Of a stretch of DNA of 64,000 nucleotides, positions 8,329 to 16,017 are shown piece by piece. The stretch spans positions 4,376,001-4,440,000 of the forward strand of contig NZ_OY769915.1 of NCBI RefSeq assembly GCF_963669205.1, given 5' to 3'. This DNA comes from an uncultured Roseibium sp. GTDB taxonomy: Bacteria > Pseudomonadota > Alphaproteobacteria > Rhizobiales > Stappiaceae. The position numbers and the translations under genes are program-made. Under the pieces are notes generated by a model. The model worked only from the letters and a program-made list of their open reading frames with translations, had not been told where the DNA came from and ran no database searches. Positions within the stretch are counted from its first letter, which is position 1. Every line of letters starts with the position of its first letter.

Positions 8329-9927
8329 ATGGAGGCAGATTTCGTCGTAATCGGGGCCGGATCGTCCGGTTGCGTTATCGCCAATCGTCTTAGCGAAAAT
8401 CCCTCCAACAAGGTCATCCTGCTGGAGGCGGGTGGCCGGGACATAAATCCGTGGATTCACATTCCGGTCGGATATTTCAAGACCATGCACAATCCGTCGG
8501 TGGACTGGTGCTACAAGACCGAGCCCGATCCGGGACTGAATGGCCGGTCGATCGACTGGCCCCGTGGCAAGGTACTTGGCGGATCGTCTTCGCTGAACGG
8601 TCTTCTTTACGTGCGCGGGCAGAAAGAGGACTATGACCGCTGGCGCCAGATGGGCAACGAAGGCTGGAGCTGGGACGACGTCCTTCCGCTGTTCAAGCGC
8701 TCGGAGGACCAGGAACGCGGCGCCGACGAGTTTCACGGGACCGGTGGCCCGCTCTCCGTTTCCAACATGCGCATCCAGCGGCCGATCTGCGATGCCTGGG
8801 TCGCGGCGGCGCAGACGGCGGGGTATCCCTTCAACCCGGATTACAACGGCGCGACCCAGGAAGGTGTCGGCTATTTTCAGCTGACCACGAAGAACGGCCG
8901 CCGCTGCAGTTCAGCGGTCGCCTTCCTGAAGCCGGCACGCGCGCGCGAGAACCTGCAGATCATCACCCACGCACTCGTCAGCCGCATCAATCTGGATGGC
9001 AGGAAGGTCACCGGGATCACCTACCGGGACAGGTCGGGTGCTGAACAGACGATCACGGTCCGCCGCGAAGTCATCCTTTCCGGCGGGGCGATCAACTCGC
9101 CCCAGGTGCTGATGCTGTCCGGCATCGGCGATCCGGAACAGTTGCGGCAGAACGGCATTGAACCGGTGCACGAACTGTCCGGTGTCGGTCAGGGCCTACA
9201 GGACCATTTGCAGGCAAGGCTGGTTTTCAAGTGCAACGAGCCGACACTCAACGACGAAGTGCGCAGCCTGTTCAACCAGGCGCGGATCGCGTTGAAATAC
9301 GCGCTCTTCCGGGCCGGTCCCATGACAATGGCGGCGAGCCTTGCAACGGGATTTCTGAAAACCCGGCCGGAGCTGGAAACGCCTGATATTCAGTTCCACG
9401 TCCAGCCCTGGTCGGCTGATTCGCCCGGTGAAGGCGTGCATCCGTTCTCGGCCTTCACCATGTCGGTGTGTCAGCTGCGCCCCGAAAGCCGCGGCGAGAT
9501 CCGCCTTTCCGGTCCGGATCCGCGCAGCTACCCGAAGATCATTCCGAAATACCTGTCGACCGAAACCGACTGCAGGACGATTGTCGACGGCGTCAAGATC
9601 GCCCGCAGGATCGCCCGCCATGCGCCGCTCACATCCAAGATCGCCGAGGAGTTCCGCCCGACGGCAACCCTCGACATGGAGGACTACGACGGAACGCTCG
9701 ACTGGGCGCGCCAGAACAGCGTTTCCATCTATCATCCGACCGGGACCTGCAAGATGGGGACGGATGCCGGAGCGGTGGTCGATCCGCAGCTGAAGGTGCA
9801 TGGCATCGACGGTCTGCGCGTCGCCGACTGTTCCATCATGCCCGAAATCGTGTCTGGGAACACCAACGCCCCCGCCATCATGATCGGCGAGAAGGCATCG
9901 GACCTGATCCGCGCAAACGCTGCTTGA
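8329..9927 (+). CDS. GMC-family FAD-dependent alcohol/choline-type dehydrogenase
   Basis: This 532-aa flavoprotein should oxidise a primary alcohol. The FAD-binding VVIGAGSSGCVIANRL is at residues 6-21. GMC signature 1 is GKVLGGSSSLNGLLYVRG (about 80-97), and signature 2 is GGAINSPQVLMLSGIG (about 252-267). The C-terminal catalytic His and Asn are seen in SIYHPTGTCKMG and SGNTNAPAIMIGEKAS. Length is typical of choline dehydrogenase-like enzymes, but there is no betaine aldehyde dehydrogenase beside it, so betA is not assigned. It is divergent from a TRAP transporter operon and shares the palindrome at 8241-8265, suggesting that it acts on the imported compound. GGGAGACC lies before the ATG. 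Confidence 0.92.
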   Translation: MEADFVVIGAGSSGCVIANRLSENPSNKVILLEAGGRDINPWIHIPVGYFKTMHNPSVDWCYKTEPDPGLNGRSIDWPRGKVLGGSSSLNGLLYVRGQKEDYDRWRQMGNEGWSWDDVLPLFKRSEDQERGADEFHGTGGPLSVSNMRIQRPICDAWVAAAQTAGYPFNPDYNGATQEGVGYFQLTTKNGRRCSSAVAFLKPARARENLQIITHALVSRINLDGRKVTGITYRDRSGAEQTITVRREVILSGGAINSPQVLMLSGIGDPEQLRQNGIEPVHELSGVGQGLQDHLQARLVFKCNEPTLNDEVRSLFNQARIALKYALFRAGPMTMAASLATGFLKTRPELETPDIQFHVQPWSADSPGEGVHPFSAFTMSVCQLRPESRGEIRLSGPDPRSYPKIIPKYLSTETDCRTIVDGVKIARRIARHAPLTSKIAEEFRPTATLDMEDYDGTLDWARQNSVSIYHPTGTCKMGTDAGAVVDPQLKVHGIDGLRVADCSIMPEIVSGNTNAPAIMIGEKASDLIRANAA

Positions 9928-9935
9928 GGGGACAG

Positions 9936-11549
9936 CTACGCCGTCGCGCCGCGCGTGTTCGTCTCGTGGATTTCGATCAGGCCGGGGCCCTTCCTGTCCG
10001 CAAACCGCCGCAGCGCCGGGGCAAGCTCGTCAACGTCGGTCAGGCGCACGGCGGGAACGTCATAGGCTTCGGCGATCTTCAAAAAATCCGGGGCAGACGG
10101 CGTGACGCCTTCCGGCTCGATCCCGCACTCGATCATGTAGGTGCCGATCTCGCCGTACCCGTCATTGTTCCAGACGAGAAAAAGGACGTTCGCCCCGCAG
10201 TCTTTCGCCGACCCGATTTCGGCAAGCGAGAACTGGAACCCGCCGTCTCCGACAAGGCAGACGACCGGCGTATCCGGCTCTCCGAGACTTGCACCGATGG
10301 CGGACGGCGGCCCGTATCCGAGCGCACCAAAGCCGGTCGCCGCATTGAACCAGCCTTTCGGGCGCCCGGCCTCGAAATAGATATTGCCCGAATAGATCGC
10401 CTGGGTGGAATCGCCGACGATGACGCAGCCCGGCAGCGCGTCCCGGATTGTTTCCAGCACGCCGATTTCGGTCCGCATCTTCGGGGTGAGGCCCGACAGA
10501 ACCGCGTCCCGGCACGCCCGTGCCCGCGCGGCACCGTTTCTTTCGGCGTTGCGCTCATCAAGCGCCGGCAGAAGATCATCCAGCAGCAAATCCACGCTTG
10601 AAAGAATGCGCAGCGCCGCCGCCGGACCGCGCGTGAGCTGATCGGGATCGATATCGACCCGCACGAGATCTGCAAGCACCGGGAAACCTCCGTCGGAATA
10701 CATGTCGTAGTCCGTCGGTCCCATTTGCGTTCCGAGCGCGATCACGGTGTCGGACGCCGCGAGAAGCGCGCGCACGGCAGCAAGGCTCGGGCTCGCGGGG
10801 ACGGAAAGAGGATCGCGGGAAAGCACCCCCCGGGCGTTGACCGTGGTGACAACGGGCGCGTCGATGCGCTGGGCGAACGCCGCGATTTGCCGTACCGAGG
10901 CAACGGCCCCGCCTCCGCAAACGATCACGGGTGCTTTCGCGTTCCGGCATTTTTCCGCAAGCACTGCGACGTCTGACGAGGGTGCGCGCGGTCCGCTCAA
11001 CTTCGTTGCCGCTGACGCCTCCACGTCGATGGGCTTGTCCATGACGTCGGTCGGGATTTCGATATGCACCGGTCCGGGCCTGCGGCCCTGCATCACCGTG
11101 AAGGCGCGTTCCATGACCGCCGGCAGATCACGCGGCTCATGCAGCGTGTGCGTCATCCGCGAAACGCTTGCCATCGTCGCCCTTTGATCGGGCAATTCAT
11201 GCAACCAGCCTTCGCCGTGTCCAAGGCTCGCCCGCGCATTGACGCCGGAGATCACCAGCATCGGCACGGAATCCTGATAGGCCTGTGCCATCGCCGTGAT
11301 CGCGTTGGTCACGCCCGGACCGGTGATCAGGAGCGCGACACCCGGCTTCCCGGTCATGCGCGCATAGCCGTCCGCCATGAAGCCGGCACCCTGCTCATGG
11401 CGCGGCGTGATGTGCCGGATATTCGAGGCCGCGAGCCCCCGGTAAAGTTCCACGGTATGGACGCCCGGGATACCGAAGACGACGTCGACACCATTGGCTT
11501 CCAGAATATCGATCAGCGCCTCGCCGACCGTTCTTTTTACGACGCCCAT
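9936..11549 (-). CDS. aruI: Thiamine-diphosphate 2-oxoacid decarboxylase, probable 5-guanidino-2-oxopentanoate decarboxylase
   Basis: This 537-aa cytoplasmic enzyme has the acetolactate-synthase fold. The activating glutamate is in RHEQGAGFMADGYAR (about residues 50-64) and the C-terminal ThDP/Mg site begins GDGGFQFSLAEIG and ends at NNDGYGE. The gene overlaps the upstream aminotransferase gene by 13 bp. In the Pseudomonas arginine transaminase pathway AruH converts arginine to 2-ketoarginine and AruI decarboxylates that to 4-guanidinobutyraldehyde. The pairing and similarity here point to this pathway, though other amino acids cannot be excluded. There is no acetolactate synthase small subunit nearby, which argues against a branched-chain role. 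Confidence 0.72.
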   Translation of the reverse strand: MGVVKRTVGEALIDILEANGVDVVFGIPGVHTVELYRGLAASNIRHITPRHEQGAGFMADGYARMTGKPGVALLITGPGVTNAITAMAQAYQDSVPMLVISGVNARASLGHGEGWLHELPDQRATMASVSRMTHTLHEPRDLPAVMERAFTVMQGRRPGPVHIEIPTDVMDKPIDVEASAATKLSGPRAPSSDVAVLAEKCRNAKAPVIVCGGGAVASVRQIAAFAQRIDAPVVTTVNARGVLSRDPLSVPASPSLAAVRALLAASDTVIALGTQMGPTDYDMYSDGGFPVLADLVRVDIDPDQLTRGPAAALRILSSVDLLLDDLLPALDERNAERNGAARARACRDAVLSGLTPKMRTEIGVLETIRDALPGCVIVGDSTQAIYSGNIYFEAGRPKGWFNAATGFGALGYGPPSAIGASLGEPDTPVVCLVGDGGFQFSLAEIGSAKDCGANVLFLVWNNDGYGEIGTYMIECGIEPEGVTPSAPDFLKIAEAYDVPAVRLTDVDELAPALRRFADRKGPGLIEIHETNTRGATA

Positions 11550-12736
11550 TTGTGCGTGCCCTCATCTTTATCAAGGTTGTCGGCAAACGCCGCGATCCGG
11601 TCCAATGCTTCCGAAAGAACATCGTCTGGCACGGTCAGGGACAGGCGAATGTAGTCTGCCGCCTGATCGCCGAAGGAGGCACCGGGCATCACGGCGACCC
11701 CCTTCTCCTCGAGCAGCCGGTCCGCGAAGACGGTTCCGTCCACTCCGCTCGCACCGACGTCGATCAGCAGGAACATGCCCGCCTCCGGCATGATCGGCCG
11801 CAACGCGTTGTGTCCGGCAAGGCGATCCATGATCAGCGCCGCCCGCCGTGTGTAAAGCGCACGCATGCGCTCGGCAGTGTCGAATGCCTCCGTCAGGGCC
11901 TTGGCCGTCATGTCGGCGATAAACGGCTGCCCGCCGAACAGCATGGTTTCGGAGACGGCCAGAAGCCGCGTACAGAAATCCTCCGGTCCGACAGCCCAGC
12001 CCGAGCGAAAGCCCGGCGCCGCATGCGACTTCGAAATCGAAGACACGACGATCGTGCGGTCCGTCAGGCCCGGCAGGTCGAACGGCGACGCGAAGTCTCC
12101 GTTGAAGATCAGCTCTTCATAGACCTCGTCGCAAACAATCCAGAGATCATGCCGAATGCACACCTCGCCGATTGCAACAAGTTCGTCCCGCGTCAGCGTT
12201 GCCCCGGTCGGATTATGCGGCGTGTTCAGGAGCAGAACCCGGCTTTCAGGCGTCACGGCCTGTTCGAGATCATCGGCCTGAAGATGAAACCCCTTCTCCG
12301 CGCGCAGCGGTACAGGCACCATTGAAGCCCCTGTCGCCGCGATCACACCTTCATATGTCGCATAGAGCGGATCGCAGACGAGCACCGCGTCGCCGCCCTC
12401 CACGAGACCGAGCATGACGGCAAAAAGCGCGGTTTGGGTGCCTGGAAAGCACAGGATATTACCCTCCCCGATACCCGCCTGCCTTCGGCCGTATTTTTCC
12501 ACGAGGGCTTCAACGACACGCGGCTCGCCGCGCCCGTTCGAATAGCGCGTGCGCCCTGCCTTCATGGCGCGGCTGGCTTCGTCGAGCAGAGCCTCGTCGG
12601 GTGGGATATCCGGTTCGCCGATCGTCAGTTCGATGACCGGAATTCCTTTGGACGCCATCTCGCGCGCCTTCAGGTGGACGGTCCACTTGCCCGAGCCCAG
12701 GTGGGCCAGACGGTCGGTTATCGACGCGTATCGCAT
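11537..12736 (-). CDS. aruH: Class I/II aminotransferase, probable arginine:pyruvate transaminase
   Basis: This 399-aa pyridoxal-phosphate enzyme resembles AruH from N-terminal MRYASITDRLA through to the C-terminus. Visible family features are LNTPHNPTGATL (substrate-binding Asn, about residue 170), CDEVYEELIF (cofactor-binding Asp and Tyr, about 204-213), SSISKSHAAPGFRSGW with the Schiff-base lysine (about 237) and the C-terminal YIRLSL arginine. It starts 2 bp after the tetR-type gene and overlaps the decarboxylase gene, so the three form one operon. The likely reaction is arginine plus pyruvate to 2-ketoarginine plus alanine; the exact amino donor is inferred from the paired decarboxylase. 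Confidence 0.75.
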   Translation of the reverse strand: MRYASITDRLAHLGSGKWTVHLKAREMASKGIPVIELTIGEPDIPPDEALLDEASRAMKAGRTRYSNGRGEPRVVEALVEKYGRRQAGIGEGNILCFPGTQTALFAVMLGLVEGGDAVLVCDPLYATYEGVIAATGASMVPVPLRAEKGFHLQADDLEQAVTPESRVLLLNTPHNPTGATLTRDELVAIGEVCIRHDLWIVCDEVYEELIFNGDFASPFDLPGLTDRTIVVSSISKSHAAPGFRSGWAVGPEDFCTRLLAVSETMLFGGQPFIADMTAKALTEAFDTAERMRALYTRRAALIMDRLAGHNALRPIMPEAGMFLLIDVGASGVDGTVFADRLLEEKGVAVMPGASFGDQAADYIRLSLTVPDDVLSEALDRIAAFADNLDKDEGTHKWAS

Positions 12737-12738
12737 GG

Positions 12739-13395
12739 TCAGGTCTTTCGGATTGGAGGAGACATGTTTGCGTCAAGGGTCACCCCGCCCAGCAGGGCCT
12801 CGACGGAGCGGATCGCAATGTCGGATAGAGGCGTGTCGGCAAAGAGCTCACCCGCCAGGGTGCCTTCAAGCCAGAGGCCGTCGATCAGACCGTTGATGGC
12901 AATGGCAAGCTCGCGGCAGCCGGCCGGATCCGGATCGCGCTCCGCCTCTTTCAGCACATCGGTCACGAGGTCTTCCAGCACGGAGCGGAAGGCGGTGTAG
13001 CTTTCCAGGTGTATCTGCGCGAAGACAGGATCGACGCGGACGCGGCTGATGAAGGCCGCCCACAGGGAGAGCCGCTTGGCATCGGCGACAGGAGTGCTCA
13101 GATTGGCGACGATGAACGCACGCAACCTGCCGCGCGCTGTCGGATGAACACCCTTGGCTGCCTCCATGACACCGCCGATCAGACCGGCCATCAGATCCCG
13201 GTAGGCGGCATGCAGCATCTGATCCTTGCTGACGAAATAGTGGCGTATCAGTCCCTGTGTCACGCCGGCGCGAGCCGCGATTTCGCGCACGGTCGCGTTT
13301 TCCAGACCGCTTTCGGCGATGCAGTCCAGGGTCGCCGCAATGAGATCCCTGCGCCGGTCAGCCTCGCTGGCGCGATGAAACGCGCGGCGGCTCAT
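12739..13395 (-). CDS. TetR/AcrR-family regulator, BetI-like
   Basis: This 218-aa repressor-type protein has the N-terminal TetR helix-turn-helix (TVREIAARAGVTQGLIRHYF, about residues 39-58) and a helical C-terminal ligand domain of the BetI type. It is the first gene of the operon with the aminotransferase and decarboxylase genes and faces the M20 amidohydrolase across a 277-bp spacer. It likely represses its own operon and perhaps the divergent hydrolase. An imperfect dyad in the spacer at 13543-13561 is the candidate binding site. Confidence 0.88.
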   Translation of the reverse strand: MSRRAFHRASEADRRRDLIAATLDCIAESGLENATVREIAARAGVTQGLIRHYFVSKDQMLHAAYRDLMAGLIGGVMEAAKGVHPTARGRLRAFIVANLSTPVADAKRLSLWAAFISRVRVDPVFAQIHLESYTAFRSVLEDLVTDVLKEAERDPDPAGCRELAIAINGLIDGLWLEGTLAGELFADTPLSDIAIRSVEALLGGVTLDANMSPPIRKT

Positions 13396-13542
13396 CGGAA
13401 CAGGCGCCCACGGCCGTGCTGCCGCACGAGAACCCGTGCATTCGAAGCGGCGGGCGCGCCTTGCGCCCTGAATGAATGCGCGCCGTCACGCGACATGAGC
13501 AAAACATCCTCTGGAATGGAAGCCCGTTGGGATTGGATGAAC

Positions 13543-13561
13543 TTATTATACGCTTGAATAA
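13543..13561. promoter_or_regulatory. Possible TetR operator
   Basis: TTATTATAC and CTTGAATAA surround a single central base; six of nine positions pair, with the outer five perfect. It lies in the AT-rich centre of the spacer between the divergent tetR-type and M20 genes. Support is only positional and the dyad is weak. Confidence 0.3.
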
Positions 13562-13672
13562 CAAGCAGGCAAGTGCAAAACTGCGCTCATCGTCCTGATT
13601 GCAGCCGCTTGCTGAAACGCGCAAAACACAAGCCCCGCCCGAAAGACCCAAGCCAATTCGCAGTATAAAGAC

Positions 13673-14836
13673 ATGACCATCCACACCCTGAACAGCGATC
13701 CGGGCCTTGTCGCGATGCGGCGCCGGCTCCATGCCATCCCGGAAATCGGCCTGTCGGAATACAAGACCTCCGATTTCGTTGCAGCGGAGCTCACCAGGCT
13801 CGGATACGACGTGACCCGCGGTCTGGCGAAAACGGGGATCGTCGCGACGTTGCGCAATGGCGACGGCAAACGGAGCATCGGCATCCGGGCCGATTTCGAC
13901 GCCTTGCCTATCCAGGAACAGACCGGCGCGGACCATGCCAGCACCCATCCCGGCTGCATGCATGCCTGCGGCCACGACGGCCATACGGCGATGCTGCTTG
14001 GGGCCGCGGCGCTGCTTGCCGAACGGCGGCAATTCAACGGCACCGTTCATCTGATCTTTCAGCCGGCGGAGGAAAACTTCGGAGGCGCGAAACTGATGAT
14101 GGAGGATGGTCTCTTCGACCGGTTCCCATGCGACGCCGTCTTCGGGCTCCACAACGAGCCCTCGTTGCCGCTCGGAAGTTTCGCCTTCAGGGAGGGAGAA
14201 ATGATGGCTGCCGCCGATGAATGCAGGATCACCATTGTCGGCAAGGGCGGGCACGGCGCCGAGCCGCATCTGGCAGCGGATCCGATCGTGTGTGGCGCGA
14301 GCATCATCATGGCGCTTCAGACCATCATATCCCGCAACACGCAGGCATCACAGCCGGCGGTCATTACCATTGGCACATTCCACGGCGGCAACGCCAGCAA
14401 CGTCATTCCCGAGCGCGCCGAGATGTGCCTGACCGTGCGCGCGCTCGATCCGGATATCCGCGACGACCTGGAAGGCCGTGTCCGCACCGTCGCCGAGGGC
14501 CAGGCCGCAAGCTACGGCATGCATGTCGAGATCGACTATGAACGCTTCTATCCGCCATTGATCAATCCGAAGGCCGAAACGGACTATGTTCGGGCTTTCG
14601 CGGAGCGGTTTGCCGGTTCGGACAAGGTCCACGATATGCAATACCCGATCATGGGCAGCGAGGACTTTTCCTATTTTCTGGAGGAAAAGCCGGGCTGCTA
14701 CTTCCTGCTTGGCACGGCCAGAACGGAAAACGACCCGCCGCTGCATCACCCGCAATATGATTTCAACGACGACGCCCTGTCGATCGGAGCCGCGTTCTGG
14801 ACGGAGCTTGCCGAGGATTTCCTGGCGCAGGCGTGA
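13673..14836 (+). CDS. M20 family metallo-amidohydrolase (hippurate/N-acyl amino acid hydrolase type)
   Basis: This 387-aa enzyme should hydrolyse an amide bond of an N-acylated amino acid or similar compound. Metal-ligand motifs of the family are present: GCMHACGHDGHTAML (about residues 96-110), QPAEENFGGAK (about 129-139), GLHNEPSLPLG (about 158-168) and the C-terminal GSEDFSYFLEEKPG. No signal peptide is seen, so it is cytoplasmic. It diverges from the aminotransferase/decarboxylase operon, suggesting that it frees the amino acid which that operon then degrades. The ribosome-binding site before ATG at 13673 is poor. Confidence 0.88.
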   Translation: MTIHTLNSDPGLVAMRRRLHAIPEIGLSEYKTSDFVAAELTRLGYDVTRGLAKTGIVATLRNGDGKRSIGIRADFDALPIQEQTGADHASTHPGCMHACGHDGHTAMLLGAAALLAERRQFNGTVHLIFQPAEENFGGAKLMMEDGLFDRFPCDAVFGLHNEPSLPLGSFAFREGEMMAAADECRITIVGKGGHGAEPHLAADPIVCGASIIMALQTIISRNTQASQPAVITIGTFHGGNASNVIPERAEMCLTVRALDPDIRDDLEGRVRTVAEGQAASYGMHVEIDYERFYPPLINPKAETDYVRAFAERFAGSDKVHDMQYPIMGSEDFSYFLEEKPGCYFLLGTARTENDPPLHHPQYDFNDDALSIGAAFWTELAEDFLAQA

Positions 14837-15484
14837 GCCCAAATCGCCGGGATAGTGCTGCCCCTTCTCTCGCAAGCCCGCCGCGCAACGGCTGCAATCC
14901 CGTTTCTTTCGAGCATTCAGACTGACCGGAGCTGATGACACTTGATGAAGAATTGGCCGGTCAAGCCAGAATTATAAATAAAATTGAATAATTATTGCTT
15001 TATTATAAATAATAATGAAAAAGTGATTGATATCACAAAGCAGAAGTTAGAAGATAATATTTAAAAGTGATCGTAATCACAATAATTATCTTATAATATT
15101 ACTTTGTGATTTGAATCACGCTTACAGAAATAGATAATAATTCTTTAGTGACGCACGTCACTACAGATTAACCAAAAATGACCCAAGGTCACCTTGTCAC
15201 GAGGCGAAGGCTCAAGAAGCTGACCGGCACGTGACGGGGGCTCAGAGTTAAGTAACCGGACCGACCGTCCGGCATTTCCCCCAAAGATTTCCTGGTCGCG
15301 GCTGCGGCCTGACAGACGAATTCGGCGGCTGAAGGTCGCTGCAGTTTTGCGTGTGTTTTGAGTTGGATGCGGACTTTGACAAACCCGCCTCCGGAACAGA
15401 GACCGCCGGTCGATGACGACCGCCGGAACGGATACGTGCGGCCTTTTCCTAATACTCGCCGCGCACAGGAAAGCGAGTTGAACA
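14837..15484. other. Long AT-rich regulatory region upstream of the RTX locus
   Basis: About 650 bp without a credible gene. The section from about 14970 to 15180 is strikingly AT-rich against high-GC neighbours and holds the dyad array at 15023-15161. The rest (15200-15484) is probably promoter and 5' leader of the acyltransferase gene. A 128-codon minus-strand frame here has no recognisable content. Confidence 0.6.
15023..15161. promoter_or_regulatory. Array of four CRP-like dyads (GTGA-N6-TCAC)
   Basis: Perfect GTGA-N6-TCAC dyads lie at 15023-15036, 15067-15080, 15106-15119 and 15148-15161, with centre spacings of about 44, 39 and 42 bp, close to four helical turns. Three have GTGAT and ATCAC arms. 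A further dyad, TGACC-N3-GGTCA, is at 15179-15191. The half-site matches the CRP family. The array sits in AT-rich DNA upstream of the acyltransferase and RTX genes. cAMP control is plausible, since a class III cyclase is encoded at 22120-23484, but the regulator is not identified. Confidence 0.7.
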
Positions 15485-15967
15485 ATGAACGAGAATGCTG
15501 ACACCCGGGAATACGGTCTGCCGGACTTCACCCTGCTTGGCGAGAGTCTCGCACTGATGGCCCACTGCGACCTCTACCGGTCCCGCAGCATCGACCAGTT
15601 CGGTGCACTGATCCTTCCGCCGATGCGATTGGGCCAGTTCAGGATCTGGCGCCGCAGCGGTGTGGCAGTTGCCCTGGCGACTTGGGCCTATCTCGACGAA
15701 CGGACGGAACATGCCGTTCTGGAAGAGGACGAGCCCCTCGCCCCGGAGGACTGGGCTTGTGGAAACCGGCCCGTGGTGATGGATCTCGTCGCGCCCTTCG
15801 GCGATGGCTTCGCCGCCTCGCGGGATCTGGTCCGGACGATTTTCCCCGGCATCGCCTTCAAGGCCGTGCGCCGCTCCCCGGAAGGGGACATGCGCCGCAT
15901 CGTGCAGTTCGCCGGCCTGACCGCCGACGGTGAAAAGGTTGCCCCCTCCTCACGGATTGCAGCCTGA
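15485..15967 (+). CDS. HlyC-family toxin-activating lysine acyltransferase homologue with altered active site
   Basis: The 160-aa protein aligns without gaps over its first part with E. coli HlyC, which transfers fatty acyl groups from acyl-ACP to lysines of an RTX toxin in the cytoplasm. Matches include LG at 18-19, LP and R in ILPPMR, and the DWACGNRPVVMDLVAPFGDG segment against the HlyC segment that carries the catalytic Asp. The position of the HlyC catalytic His23 is Tyr31 here; the nearest histidine is His27. The Asp is kept. It may be inactive, use His27, or have a different role. It stands 50 bp before the RTX-like gene, the normal C-A gene order of RTX operons. No secretion genes are adjacent. 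Confidence 0.78.
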   Translation: MNENADTREYGLPDFTLLGESLALMAHCDLYRSRSIDQFGALILPPMRLGQFRIWRRSGVAVALATWAYLDERTEHAVLEEDEPLAPEDWACGNRPVVMDLVAPFGDGFAASRDLVRTIFPGIAFKAVRRSPEGDMRRIVQFAGLTADGEKVAPSSRIAA

Positions 15968-16017
15968 ATTTCATAAATACCTAACTTTAACAATAGCTTG
16001 GACAAGGAATTCGACCC

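Noticed and set aside
8329..9927. Calling the GMC enzyme betA (choline dehydrogenase)
   Set aside because: No betB, betI-paired arrangement or choline transporter is present, and the GMC family covers many alcohol substrates.
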